Assembly: GCA_037447655.1 (NCBI GenBank)
Contig: JBBHKE010002858.1
Coordinates: forward strand, 1 to 64,000
Length of the DNA stretch: 64,000 nt
Reading direction: 5' to 3'
From: Zygnema cylindricum
Lineage: Eukaryota; Streptophyta; Zygnematophyceae; Zygnematales; Zygnemataceae
Shown here: positions 1 through 12,587 of the stretch, one piece after another
Layout of the letters: every line of letters begins with the position of its first letter
Position numbering within the stretch: the first letter of the stretch is position 1
Made by a program: the position numbers and the translations under genes
The notes under the pieces: model-generated
Seen by the model: only the letters and a program-made list of their open reading frames with translations
Databases searched by the model: none
Told to the model about the DNA's origin: nothing

Positions 1-80
1 AAAAAAAACAACAAAGGACAAGAAAATAACAAAAGGCAAAAAAAGACAAAAAAATATATCCGCACTATTTCCCATCTCAC

Positions 81-2833
81 CTTCTGCTTCACTATTTTGT
101 CTGTCGCCTTCTTTGCCTCACTGTCTTTTATGACATCATCGTCTTTTTCCTCCTTGATTTTGTCCTTGCCCTTGTCCTCATCTGTTTCTTCATTCTTTTC
201 TTCATCCTTCTCATGGTCCTTTTCTTTGCCCTTTTTTTCGCCCTTTTCCTCATTTTTTACTTTTGTTGATTGGAGTTTTCCTTGAGGTAAATGGTCATCC
301 TCCTCTCCTCCTCCTCCTCCTCCTCCTCCTCCTCCTCCCAAAAAGACTCCCTCTCCTTCAACTTTTTTATCGAAATTTTCGTTTGTTTCGTCCACCTCTC
401 CACTTATTTCTTCAAAACCTTCCTTTTCACTCTTTTCTTCTCTCTTTATCCCAACCTGTGCTTTCTTCCCAGATAATGAATTTGTTTTTCTTTTGTTTTT
501 ACTGTTTGACTTTTCCAAAAGTTGCCCTAAAGTTTTACCCGATCCTCGTCTTTTCTCGTTGACTTTTCCCACGGCTTCTCTCTCTTCCCAATCATCATCT
601 TCTTCACTTTCGTCTTCTTCCTCCTCGTCTTCGTCCTCTTCTTCAGACAAATTAACCATACTTTGAATCTTACTACTTGTCCTCCTCCTCCCTCTCCCTC
701 TCCCTCCTTCACTAGACTCCAAATCTGCTCCTTTTTCTTTTTCGTTTTCGTCTTCACTTGAAATGTCTATATGCTTTCGTTTCAAATTAGACGTCCTACC
801 ACTACTTTTTGTTTTCTCTCCTTCTCTCTCCTCACTCCCCTCACTTTCCTGTCTCCCAACTTTCCATTTGTCGTTTTCATTCACAACCACGTTCTCTACC
901 TCCTCATTTTCTCCCTCATCTCGACCACCTACAGGTGTCTTAACTGCAATGTCTCCACACCCCTTTCCTCTCCCTCTCCCTCTCCCACTTCCCCTTCCTC
1001 TTCCTCTCCCTCGTCCAGATTCACCTTCCATCATCTCCTTCCCTTCATCATCTTCTCCTTCTTCATCTGGCGACTCCAGAACTTTCCTCCCTCTCCTCCC
1101 TCCCTTTTCTCTTTCTCCCTTTTTCTCGGACCCACTTTTCTGACTGCGATTATTGACCCCATTTGCACCCATACTTCCACCTCCATCAATCTTTTGTCTC
1201 TTTCCTCTCCCTCCTCCAATCACCTCAGAGTCTTCCATTCCCACAATTCCCTCCTCTTCCTCTCCACTTGATAAAGATGCATTTCGATTACTTTTCCTTT
1301 TCTGTCCTCCATTTCTTCTATCTTCTCCTCCCTCTGCCTTCACTTTCTTCCCCCCCTTCCCTTTCTCCATCTCTCCAGATCCCTTCTTATCTTTTCTTTT
1401 TCCGCCACCTGGCGTTTTCTCATTGGTTCGAGAAGGAGATGAGGATGGAGAAGAAAGCTCCAAAATTTCCTTTTTGCTCACAGAATCCTGTGAAAGGACA
1501 CACAAGACATCATAACTTTTTGAGGAGAGGGAGAAGGAGAAAAAGGGGGAAAGAGAGAAAAGGGAAGTGAAATTGTAGGAAAATAGGTGGGATGGACGGA
1601 GAGTAATGGCGGGAACACAAGGGGGAGGGAGAGGGTAGAGGTCGGAAAAGCGGAGGGGAGAAAGATACACTTTGAAGAGGGTTACAGTTCCAGGGGGAGG
1701 GAGATGAAGGCTACAGGGAGAGGGAGAGGGAGAGGGAGGAAGGAAGGGAGAGAACAGTCTAATTCAGTAAAATTTGGAGAAGGAAGAGGGTCACGGAATT
1801 CGAAAGACATCACTTGATCTCAACTTTACAAACAATAAGCAATTTTTTTGTGGTTCTTTACATATATGAAACAGTATTGCTGAAAAACACAAAATCAGCT
1901 AACTTAACTTTTCCTCTTAACTTTGCATACAAATGCACCAAATTGGCTTGAAATTAATATACTCTTTAACATTCGCTTAACTAACAAAAATTTCTTCGTT
2001 CACTTTGTAGTTTTGGTTTAAAAACGGATTGTGCAGAACCACATCACAATATATCATTGTATCGTCGCGTTTAAGTACAAGAATTCATGTTGGAAAAGGG
2101 GTAAAAACCTATAAAGTGGCAAAGGAGCTCATAACAAGCCAAAATTATACATTTGCCACATGAATAACAACATCCTTTTGTACGATTACAGAAAAGAAAG
2201 GAAGCGAAAAGGAAAGCAACAGTTTAAATGCAGAATTTTGTAAATTGAGATGAAAAAAAGCCATCTAATAAATGATTCATAAATTCAGGAAAATACATTT
2301 TCCTTTTAGGGTACTGTCATCAAAAAAGGTTCAATTTCCTTCAAATGGAAGTACCGACTGCTAACATTACCCCCTTTCTCTTTAAAACGGAACCTCTTCA
2401 CTCAAAACGAAACAATCATTTAATTCCAAAAAAATAATGACTAGATCGTTTCCAGTACGTCAAAATTCCATACGAAAAATACAATAAAAAAATCAAAGCG
2501 AAAAATTACTTGAAAAGTACTACATAGTAGACTTTGGACACCAAAGTTTCCATTTTTACTAAGTTAAAACTTGTGTTGCCCAAAAAACTGCCAGAATGAC
2601 ATGAGAAATAAAAAAACGATAGAATGACATGCATGAAATTTATGAATAGAAGAAAGTAAATTCTCATGACCATCTTTCCAATAAAGCAAACAAGAATTTT
2701 GAACTTTGAAGCTCATCTTCAAGCCTAATTCCTGACCAGTAATTCCAAACTATCGAGATTACACGCATTCTCAGCAATATATCGTTACCTGAAATGTTTT
2801 CATCCACTCGGGATCCTCATCTTCTTCCGCCAT
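81..2833 (-). CDS. Highly charged, probably nuclear protein, BIN4-like N-terminus (partial, runs off left edge)
   Basis: Two exons are visible on the minus strand. Exon 1 is 2833-2789 (15 codons, MAEEDEDPEWMKTFQ, donor GTAACG) and exon 2 is 1487-81 (469 codons). Exon 2 has no stop, starts after a TTTCACAG acceptor and ends at donor GTGAGA. Both joins are phase 0, and the T-rich sequence beyond 80 looks like the next intron. The 484 residues seen are dominated by Lys, Glu, Asp, Gly and Ser, with Gly-Arg stretches (about 640-710 and 960-1020) and a Gly run coded near 303-336. The start, an acidic DPEW-M-K-TFQ motif followed by LELSSPSSSPS, recalls plant BIN4 (SPDWLRS.. then LSLSS), a DNA-binding partner of topoisomerase VI in endoreduplication; this is from memory. 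Known BIN4 carries its conserved part C-terminally, outside this window. The gene is well supported by the long open frame; the family name is only a suggestion. Confidence 0.72.
1488..2788 (-). other. Intron 1 of the BIN4-like gene
   Basis: This 1.3 kb stretch separates exon 1 from exon 2 on the minus strand. The part next to the acceptor (1500-1810) is C/T-rich on the minus strand, as expected of a long pyrimidine tract. The rest is AT-rich with no coding signal that I can see. Confidence 0.65.
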
Positions 2834-3671
2834 GTATAAAGATCAAGTTACCGCCAATCGCTATTAGCGTGTACGTTTGATTAGCGTATACTATTATTTA
2901 GCGTGGTGTACGCTAATTGGGAATTTGGAAATTTTGGAAGAAATCGATTACTCTAATTAGGAATTAGGGTTTTTTTAAATAGTGTGGATAATTCTATTTG
3001 ATAATAAAACAAAAAAAAAGCGGGGCGGGATTAGCGTACACAACGCTAATAGCGATTGGCGGTGTACTGTACAGTACTGTACTGTACAGTCTGTACCATA
3101 TAGGAGATACGCCGTACGGTACTCGTGTAAAGCAATGCCGTAAAGTGTCTATCTACGAGAAATGGTCCGTGACGGTACTGTACTGTAGTAAATGTTCGAA
3201 AAAAACTAAATGCGTAAGTGATTAAATCCTGGTAACAGAGAGCAAACGGTTACTTCCTGAAAAAGTTCACCAGAAACTGATCGGACGGCTTCGATATAGT
3301 TCCGAATCACCGGATCTCTTTACTGTTCCGGAATCAGGACTAAAGTACTCAAGATGCTTCTAGAACGTCTTTACTTCTTGATAACTTGGTTACTGGTCTT
3401 CTCGGACTCTCGCATGGAGAGCTTTCCAGACCTTTGACCGTCCATTTAATATAGTAAATAAATTGTCGACGTTTTTCCACAATCTTGTCAGCAGTTTTTG
3501 GATTTTAGGAGCTTGGAAGAAGCTCAGGAAGGGCAAAAAGGAAAAGGGAAAGTATTGGTAGAATTTGCTCCGCGATATAAAAGTTACTGCAACGGTTGAT
3601 AAGTTGACGATAACGACTAGTTGATACTTTTGAGAGGATAGCATATTGTAGGCCGTTTCAAGAAGTTAGGA
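2834..3671. promoter_or_regulatory. Divergent promoter region between the BIN4-like gene and Hop
   Basis: The two start codons (2833 minus, 3672 plus) face away from each other across 838 bp. A TATA-like TATAAAAG at 3576-3583 lies about 90 bp before the Hop start codon. The MITE at 2849-3064 occupies the other side. No other element is recognised. Promoter function is inferred from position. Confidence 0.45.
2849..3064. repeat. MITE of the GTACACCG family, copy 1
   Basis: A perfect 20-bp inverted repeat (CCGCCAATCGCTATTAGCGT) lies at 2851-2870 and, inverted, at 3043-3062. The AT-rich core has no coding capacity. The right end runs into a palindromic TGTACTGTACAGTAC tract. It begins only about 16 bp upstream of the start codon at 2833, so it must lie in the 5' UTR or core promoter of the minus-strand gene. 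The same ends and core recur at 20846-21387. Confidence 0.85.
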
Positions 3672-6600
3672 ATGGCGGACGAGGCAAAAGCGAAGGGAAA
3701 CAAGGCTTTTTCTGCTGGACAATTTGAAGAGGCTATTAAGTATTTTTCAGAAGCCATAGAATTGGCTCCTGAAAACCATGTACTTTACAGGTAACTTCTT
3801 AATTTTGATATCACCCACCGCAACTTTTTGTTTACTTCTTGTTTTCTCACTTTGGCTGACTTTTAACCGGTTGGCGCTGATTTTTTGAGATTAATGGCAG
3901 TAGTGAGCTTAGTGATTTTCCCCTGAAAACTTTGAGAATTATCACAAATGTTCTTCTGTTTGTCGGGCAAGTCTCGCTACTCAGTCGTATATTTTTGCCC
4001 TCAAAGCTATTCTATGTGGTTAATTTAAAAACCACACAAAACTTTTGGAACTTTTGAAGATTTTTTCAGAATATTAAGGAGCACGTACAGATTTTTTGTC
4101 GTTGTTTAATTGTTTGACAAGGAAGAAAGAAAGGATCCACATAAAAATGCATTACCACAATGCAGTCGATCGAGTTATTCATGACACATTTTTGAATGTC
4201 GGATATTTAGTTAAGGGCTTTTTGAGCACAATGATCTTTTTGTACGCTTTCGTCGTATTTAAACTCAGTAAGCGTTTTCATGTTAATGTATTTCTGCTAC
4301 TTGTCATACCAAAGGCCATAACAGCTAGTTGTTCTGTTAACTGTTATCTCTGTAGTAATGTGCCAATCGTTTCAATTTTCTCGTGTATTTTATGTGTCAT
4401 GACATCGTTTGTCTCTCTGATTCATGACGGTTTTGGTTTTTGTTTGATATTGCAGTAACCGATCAGCTTCTTATGCAAGTCTTCAGAAATATAAAGAGGC
4501 CTTAGCAGATGCCGAGAAAACAGTCAGTTTGCAACCCTCCTGGGCAAAGGGATACAGTCGCCTAGGAGCTGCTCATGTGGGGCTTGGAGAATATGATGAA
4601 GCCATTATAGCTTACAATAAGGGTCTTGAGCATGACCCGGCCAATGATGGTTTAAAATCAGGCTTGAAGGACGCTGAAGCAGCTCAGGAGAAAGCTGGAG
4701 GTGGAGGCATGGGTATGCTAGGCAAGGCTTTCCAGGTACAAAAAGCTCGATGCCTTTAAGTGTTTTTGAAACAACAATTCAAAGAGCTGTTCTTGCTTGA
4801 AGAACAAAATTGTGATATGTAGATATGAGAGGTGATGAGAGGCATGAAGTAAGAACTATCCTCAGTAAGACATTTTCTGAGGCCAAGTTTCTCTGTTATA
4901 GCGTACAAACAACTATTTTTGTTTAAAAAACGATGAAATGTAGAATGAGAGGTTCTGAGAGGCATGAATGAAGTAAGAAACAAATACTCGACATTTTTGG
5001 GGACAGCTAACAGGTTTTGATCGCTGCGTACTTGCTGTTTGCTTGGCTCTCGTACGTTTGGTTGAGTTGCTTGTGGTGTTGTCCGTTAGTTAGCGATTTT
5101 TCTAAGGTAGCGGGAATCTAGCGGGGTTCTGATTTTTAATTGTCGTATGCAATTCGGTTCGTTTTTATGGATGAAGGTACCTTACATCTCTGGAATTCTT
5201 TTGACTTTTTAGTGGCTTCATAATTGAATGAAAGCCTTTTAAATTGCAGTGTTTCCTGATTGAAGTATGTTTGCTTTCTTTTTTGCTTTGGAATTTGCAT
5301 TTAATCCTGTGGTAGATAGATAAAATGTGTTTTAAATTTGACTGCGTGTTTGATTATCTTCATGCTTTGTTTGCCTTTGGTTGGTAAAACATTGTGCGAT
5401 CCTCATGTTTGTTTACATCTCTTTGTGTAAAATATCTTCGGCTTGTATACAGGGCCCAGAAGTTTGGACGAAGCTTCACAATGATCCTCGAACCAGGGCA
5501 TATTTGCAGCAAGCAGATTTCCGCACTATGCTCCAGAATGTTCAGAAAAATCCAGATACCTTCTCCATGTACTTGAATGATCCTCGGATGATGCAGGTAT
5601 AGGTCCATTCTGTTCCTTTATTGTTGTTTTAAAATAACATTGGTAGAATAGCTTTGCAATCTGCTCCGTATCTAAATGTGAGTCTTTTATGAAAAGATAT
5701 GCCCATTCTTATCATGTTCACACAGGAACTTTGCATTTTTATCTTCTACAGGGCCATTATATTTTCTAGCGAATGCAAGGGCTGAATTCAGAAAGTGAAT
5801 CACTCTGACTGCAATTTGGACATGAAATTGGGCAACAAAGTTTCCTTTTCCTTTCTTTTGTCCTTCATGAAGTCAGCCAAACGCAGTTTCTTTTCCTTTT
5901 AATCGATTCCATGAAATCAATTAAACTTAGTTTTCTTTTCCTTCCTTTTGTTCTCCCTTCTGCGCAGACTCTTGGTGTTCTTCTCGGAATCAATATACAA
6001 ACTGCAGATTCAGCTTCTGCTGCTGGGAAAATTTTTGAAGATGACGCCGAAAAACCTCCCACGCCTCGAACAGCAGAACCTGCAACAGCACCTGCTGAAC
6101 CAGAGCCTTCTCCAGAGGATGAAATGGAGACTGAGGAAAGAGAGAAGAAGCGGAGGAAACAGGAGGCAGTTAAGGAGAAGGAAGCTGGAAATGTGGCATA
6201 CAAGAAGAAAGAATTTGAGACTGCGATTGAACATTACTCGAAAGCAGTGGAACTCGATGATGAGGACATATCTTTCTTGACAAACAGGGCGGCAGTATAT
6301 TTGGAAATGGGAAAAGTGAGTCACATTTGAATGAACTGAATCTCATGGGGCTCGAGGTTTTAATTGATAGCTCTTCATTGAGACAAATTCAACCATGATC
6401 CTAGACATAGAAACAGAATTAAAGCTATTTGAACTTTGAGATTGTTTTGATTGCCTTTTGTCTTGGCTTTGTCTCTTGTTCTTTTCTGTTTTTGTGATTG
6501 TCCTTTTTGGACTGGATTTGATGTCTCTTTTTCCTTCACTTTTTCTTTTGTTGTGTTCAGTATGAGGATTGTATTGCAGACTGCGATAAGGCTGTGGAGA

Positions 6601-9600
6601 GAGGCCGGGAGCTCCATGCCGATTATAAAATGGTTGCCAGGGCTTTGACTCGAAAAGGAACTGCTCTGGTGAAAATGGCAAAAGATTCGAAAGATTATGA
6701 TGTAGCGATTGAGGCCTTTAACAAGGTGAGTTCCTAGGCGCATTTTTCATGATTTCTTTTGTACCACTTTTAAGCTCGAAAAATATATGTGATGAAACAA
6801 TTGTCAACAGAGAGGACAACGTCTAGGCTTTATTATTATATAATGCAGAAACATGATATCTGTGCAATTACATTCACAACCTTTTTGGTCTAAAATTTGC
6901 CTGATAGGAAGAAATTTAAAATCCTGTATCTTTCAACCACCGTTGCTAGTAGGATTCATTTTGTTAATGAAGTGGACTTTATGTAGGGATGATGAAGGTA
7001 TTTGTGCAGGGAATTTCACATTTCTTTTTGGTTATTGTTTGTGTATTCTTTTGTATGGTCATTTCTTCTTGATTGGAGGTTTTTGAGGAGGAGGTCCAAA
7101 TCTGTTTTGGTTTCGAAAAAGTGCTTTGGAACATATGTTTTACTGGATTGATTTTATGTTAACGTCTACTGTTGTCTGACCTGCTTGAGATATAAAAATC
7201 GTGATTGCAGGCTTTGACTGAACACAGGAATCCGGACACATTGAAAAGGTTGAACGATGCAGAAAAGACGAAAAAAGATTTAGAGCAAAAAGAATATTAC
7301 AATCCTGAATTAGCTGATGAAGAACGAGAAAAAGGTAAGAAGATACATACAGCTTTATAAGTTGATTAAGAAGTCACTTAAATTGGTGCTTAACAACATG
7401 ATTTGCTAATGTTTTGTTTGGTGTGAAAGCATTCCATCTTTCTCCTAAATTTTTGCTGTTGTTTGCTCGATAAAATCATTCATTTTTTTGTTCAAATGTA
7501 TACAAATATGTTGCCTGTTTTCCCATAGCTTTGCTGGCTTGAAAAAGTTCTGAAGCGCGGAAAATCGTAGACTATACCTTTTCAACTACAGATTTTACTT
7601 TGCTTTTTACTTACTGTACTTAGTAAATTGTCAAACTTTTAATGTTTCTTATGTCTTGTTTGTTGACAATTGTAAATTCATTTTGCCGTTGATCAAAGTA
7701 AATGTCTGCGGCTTTCTCAACCATGTAAGAAATAGAGCCCAGTACTTGTTTTGGAAATTGTTGCTATAAAGCATGTCTATGTCTTTATTTGGAGGTTATC
7801 ACTTGTATAGTCCGTCAAGTTGAGAACAAATGTTGGAACTGATTAAATAAATATTGATTAGGTCGTGATTGATGACTGTTAGTTCTTATTTTCTGTGTGA
7901 ACCAGGAAACGAATTCTTCAAAAAGCACCTTTATCCAGAGGCTATCAAACACTATACAGAAGCTATAAAACGGAATCCCACAGATGTGAAGGTGAGATGA
8001 CACCCGCTCTTGACTCATCTCGCCATCCCCCCCTCCCCCCTCATTTGAATAAATTTGTTTATATCACATATACAAACTAGGAGACTCAGAATGTAATGGT
8101 AATTGTAAAAAGGTGAAGTTGTCATGAATCTGTCTAGAAAGATATCTATGACATTGAGCAGAGCTTAGAAGTTAACATAAATTTGTCAAGGTGTCAATGA
8201 GTTGAATGTTTTGAAGCTGAAACTGTTCTTTGTGTCTCCAAGAGTTATTGTTACTTCTTCATTAATATTCAACTTGTTCTGGTTTTATCCTTTTTTTTTT
8301 AAAATTGCAGGCGTACAGCAACAGGGCGGCTTCCTATACCAAGCTTGCTGCTCTTCCAGAAGGTCTTAAGGACGCAGAAAAATGCATAGAATTGGACCCT
8401 AAATTTGTGAAGGGATATTTGCGAAAAGGTGCTGTGCAATTCTTTATGAAGGAATACGATAAATCTATGGAGACTTACAGGGAGGGATTGAAATTGGAGC
8501 CACAAAATCAGGAATTACTGGATGGTATCCGAAGGTACTTTTCTAAAGAGACTGATATTTTTTGTTCTATGGTTCTTGTTCAATACCCTCTATTCCTTTA
8601 CGGGGGTTACTTCCTGTTCTTGTGGTGTGTGTGATTTTTTCTGTTTTCTGTTGTCCACTCTTCTCCCGTTCATTTTTCTTTGTTCTCTTTCTCTTCTCTT
8701 TCCCCTGTATCTTTCCTCCTTTCTCTTCCCCTCTTCCTGCCCTTCCCCTTCCCCCCGTTCCTCCATCTCTCTCCTTCCGCTCTTCCCTCGTTCGTCTCCC
8801 TCTCCCTCTCCGTCTCTCTCCCCCCCGCCCCCCTCTCCTCTCCTTCTCCTTCTTGACTTCTCTATTCTTTTTCCTTTTTCTATTTTTGTTTTCTGGTTTC
8901 CAGCTGTGTCCAGCAGATCAACAAGGCGGGATCGGGTAATTTGAGTCCGGAGGAACTGAAGGAGAGACAGGCTCGAGGCCTCCAAGATCCGGATATTCAA
9001 GCCATTTTGACTGACCCCATTATGCGACAGGTAAGAACCAAGGAAATATCAACTAAATTATACATCAAACTATTGCAGAAAATTCACAGGTCTCCAATTA
9101 AGTGGTTTGGACAGATTTTATTAATGAGACAAGCAAGATGAGTATAGGTTGAAAACAATCAACTCGAAAAATAAATCAACTTCAAATAAATTTTACAGGC
9201 CTCCAAGGTTTGGAAATTTAAGCCATTTTTATCGGTTCCATGAGACTGGTAAACAAGTATTCATTTTCTTACAAGTCGTCTAGCTTACTTTTACTGTTTA
9301 TTAACTCAAAAGGTATAAATTTTGACTGATGTTACCTTAATTACGAATTGCATTTGATGAAAAAGCTTTCTCAAAATGATCTCTAATTATTTTTGTCGAA
9401 CCTAAAATTTTGCCATTGAAGCGATGTTCCTAAACCCCATTATGCGATAAGTTCAATTTTTATGTAGGGTGTAATTCTGTTTTTTGATATAAATGAAAAC
9501 CATGAGGTCAAATTTTTTAGGATCCATAATTTTTAGAAAATGTGTATCAAATCTCAAATTTGGAGAGTAATTGTGCTTGTTTTTGTGTTGAATGGTATGA

Positions 9601-11473
9601 TAAGATTTTCTATGCATTGTCCCTATTTGAATTATAATGGTTTGTTTCCTTCTAGACATTGGCTTTTGGTATGCAAATGTTTGTTTATTTTTTGGTTGCT
9701 GTTAGCGCTTTTTTTTAGTGTCCAACTAGAGATATGGTGAAGGTGAAAGAGAGACAAAGAGGACTAAGTGGTACCTCACCATTTTTTATACATTCTTTTC
9801 TCATTCTCTCTACATAATTTTTGTCGTTGTTTTAATTCTTTTGTCTTTACTTACTTTATGTTTTGTTTATTTTGCCCTCGTCTCATTTTTCTTACCATTT
9901 GTTTTGTTGTGTAATTTTCTTACCATTTGTTTTGTTGTGTAATTTTTTTTCCATCGTAAACCTCATCGTTACGAGGATTTTGCCTAGGCAACTGTGAAAA
10001 AAGTATGTTATAAGTGAAAAAAATATGTTATTAGAGAAAAAATAAAAGTAGTCTATTTTGAAATATCTTGCAATTTAGTTTTACAATTTTCATGATTTTG
10101 CAAAAAAGTTAATAGCATTATTATGTTCACACGATGAATTTTGATGAATAAATATGGTCAACTACAGATTGAAGAAGAAGAATGGCGGTTTGGGCTTAAG
10201 CACTTCAAGCCTATTCGACTTTTTAAAAATGGCATTTTTGGCAGGTGAGATATTATATCATTTTTTTGCCTTTTTACTTGAGTTTGTGTGTTATGGGGGT
10301 TTGCATGCAACCAAAATCTGCTCAGTACTGGATTCACTGTAGCCTAACTTCAAATATGAAGATAAAATGATGAAAGAGATAAAATAGAGAGGAAAACAAG
10401 AGACCTAAAAAAAATAGAGATGAAGAAGATATTGTTTGTTGTTTTAAGACCCCTTACTTAACCTTTTCTATATTTATTTTATTGTTTTTCTTTTTTACTT
10501 CTTTTTTTTGTTTTTTTTTTTAATTTTTGATTCTTTTTTATCTCTTTTTATGTTGAGTGGTGGAAAAAATTTGACACTAATCATTTTTTTTTTTTTTTTT
10601 GTTTTAGTTTTTTTTTATCTTTTTTTTTTTCGAATGATAAAAAAAACGTGACACTAACTCTAAAAGTAAACAGAGAGGCTTTTTTTTCGCTTTAGGACTT
10701 TAAGACACCTATTTATAGTAGCTAAATTTTTCTTTTTCTTTAAGTAACATTTACTTTTTTGTCTTTCATTTTTTTTTCTTGTGAATTTTGTTTGACTTCT
10801 CTCTTATTTTTTTATGTTTTGTTTGTTTTTTCTTTATTTATATTTTCTTTATTTATATTTTCTTTTCTTTAATTTTTTATGTATATTTTTTTATTTTCTC
10901 TATTTGTTTTTGACTTTGTTGTTCTTTTTATTTTTGATTTTATTTTTTTCTTAAGTTTGATTTGATGTATTAAAGTTTAGTTATGGATTAAACCAATATT
11001 ATATAATATGTAACGACGATTATAAAGATCAATTTCTAGTCACATATCTTTATAATAATTTTGTAAAGCTTTTGTATACTCTTCTTCTGATTGAGTAGAC
11101 ATTCGTTACCGTCGCTTGGTGATGCAAGAAAACGTTAGTTTAAAGGTTAAGTAAAAAGAAGAAGAGGGAAAATAGCAAAAGAGAGAGGAAATAAGATGAA
11201 AAATAAATAAAAACAAATCGAAAAGAAAGAGTGTTTTTTTGTTTATTTTCGTTATTTTTCGTATTAGTTTTATTTATTTATTATTTATTTTTATTTGACT
11301 CATTTTATTTTTTTGTGCACAAAATTAAATGTTAAACTTTGTGGACGATTCTACATCTATAACATTTCAAACTTAATCATATTCGTTAAGTAAGTGAAGA
11401 TCTTATTACTTATTGTTTACTATAGCTTGAAGGCGACAGTTTTAATATTTGACAGATTAAGTCACAATACTTA

Positions 11474-11526
<53 letters not shown>

Positions 11527-12587
11527 TATCCCTCTCCTTTTTTTCCTCTCTCTTTCTCTCTGTATCTCTCTCTATTTTGGTATTTTTTTTATTTTCCCAT
11601 TCTCTCTCTCACTTTCTCTCTATTTTGGTATTTTATTTTTCCCCTCTCTCTCTCACTCGCTATCTCTCCCTCTATCTTTGTCTATGATTATCTCTATATC
11701 ATTGTCTTTAACTTTGTTTGAGCCACTGTCACTGTCACTATCACTATCGCAGTCTTTTTCTTTCTCGTTGTCGTTGTCATTGTCTTTAACATTCGTTGTC
11801 TTTTTCTTTTTCGTTGTCGTTGTCGTTGTATTTGTCTTTAACATTGATGTTGACTTTATCTTTACTGCTGGCGCTCGTTCTTGTTGTCCTTGTCGCTGTC
11901 TTCTCTATCTCTTTCCATCTCTATCTCTATGGTTATCACTGTCGTTGTCATTAATATTTTGTCGCTGTCACTCTTCCTGTCGCTATCGTTGAAGTTGCCT
12001 TTCTCTCTCTCTTTCTCTCACCCTCTAAACCTTTCCCTCTCTGTTATTTTCTTATTTTCTCTCTCTCTCATTGTCATTGTCCCTCTTTTTTTTATTTTCT
12101 CTCTTATTTTATCTATCTCGTTATCATTGCCTTTCTCTCTCTATCCTGTTTTTCTTTATATTTTTGTGTTTTTTTTTCCTTTACTCTTGTATTTTTCTCT
12201 TTTAGTTTAACTCGCCGTCTCATCCTCTTTTTCTCTCATTTTCTTATTATCTTCCTATTTGTATTTGCGTTTTTTTTTGCTTTTTTTCAGCTGTGTTTCT
12301 ACTTTTTTCTTTAGTTCATTTAAGTATGTCGCTATTATTATTTTTAGTTTATTTTATTTAAGTTTGACTTCATATAGTTTTTCTTGTGTTTTTCCTTGGT
12401 GTTTTTTGTATGTGTTTTTGTTTTTGTTTTTGTTTTTTTTTCTTTTTTTTTTTTTTTTCTCTTTGATTTGCAGGTTTTGACGGATTTCCAGGAAAATCCA
12501 AAGTCCGCCGCGGAACACCAGAAAAATCCGATGATTATGGCAAAAATACAAAAACTTGTGAGTGCCGGAATAGTACAAGTTCGTTGA
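3672..12587 (+). CDS. HOP: Hsp70-Hsp90 organizing protein (Hop/STI1)
   Basis: Ten exons join in phase: 3672-3790, 4456-4735, 5453-5596, 5968-6315, 6561-6725, 7211-7334, 7906-7991, 8311-8534, 8904-9030 and 12474-12587. All introns are GT-AG, and the product is 576 aa, the usual plant Hop length. Order: TPR1 (about 2-118, with carboxylate-clamp Lys/Asn in KAKGNKAF), DP1/STI1 domain (about 134-190), an acidic Pro-rich linker with KKRRKQ (possible nuclear signal), TPR2A (about 240-360), TPR2B (about 420-500) and the C-terminal DP2 domain ending [11 protein letters not shown]. Hop is a cytosolic scaffold: TPR1/TPR2B bind the Hsp70 C-terminal EEVD and TPR2A that of Hsp90, so clients pass from Hsp70 to Hsp90. 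The only oddities are the 3.4 kb last intron and a Ser where plant homologues usually have Arg before CVQQINKA. Identity is secure. Confidence 0.97.
9190..9455 (+). repeat. Decayed partial copy of Hop exon 9 inside the last intron
   Basis: At 9199-9232 the intron reads GGCCTCCAAGGTTTGGAAAT then TTAAGCCATTTTTA, matching exon 9 at 8976-9010 with a few changes. At 9432-9452 CCCCATTATGCGATAAGTTC matches the exon 9 end plus its donor (9015-9034). The copies are non-coding. They suggest an old local duplication of exon 9 with its 5' splice site. Confidence 0.6.
11477..11522. repeat. (CT)n microsatellite
   Basis: About 23 uninterrupted CT units, followed by imperfect CT-rich sequence to about 11670. 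It lies within the Hop last intron. Confidence 0.97.

Larger units (their letters stand above)
9031..12473 (+). other. Long T-rich last intron of Hop
   Basis: The 3,443-bp intron contains the exon 9 remnants, a 28-bp unit present twice (about 9890-9948), long T-rich stretches and C/T low complexity from 11477 to 12250. Pyrimidine-rich sequence reaches the acceptor at 12473. No independent gene is visible inside it. Confidence 0.8.

Noticed and set aside
97-1515. Plus-strand Ser/Phe/Pro-rich ORFs at the left edge
   Set aside because: They are the antisense of the charged minus-strand exon 1487-81, which is open for 469 codons with proper splice borders and ends.
4096-4458. 120-residue ORF in the first Hop intron
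   Set aside because: It crosses the intron acceptor at 4455 in another frame and has no recognisable features.
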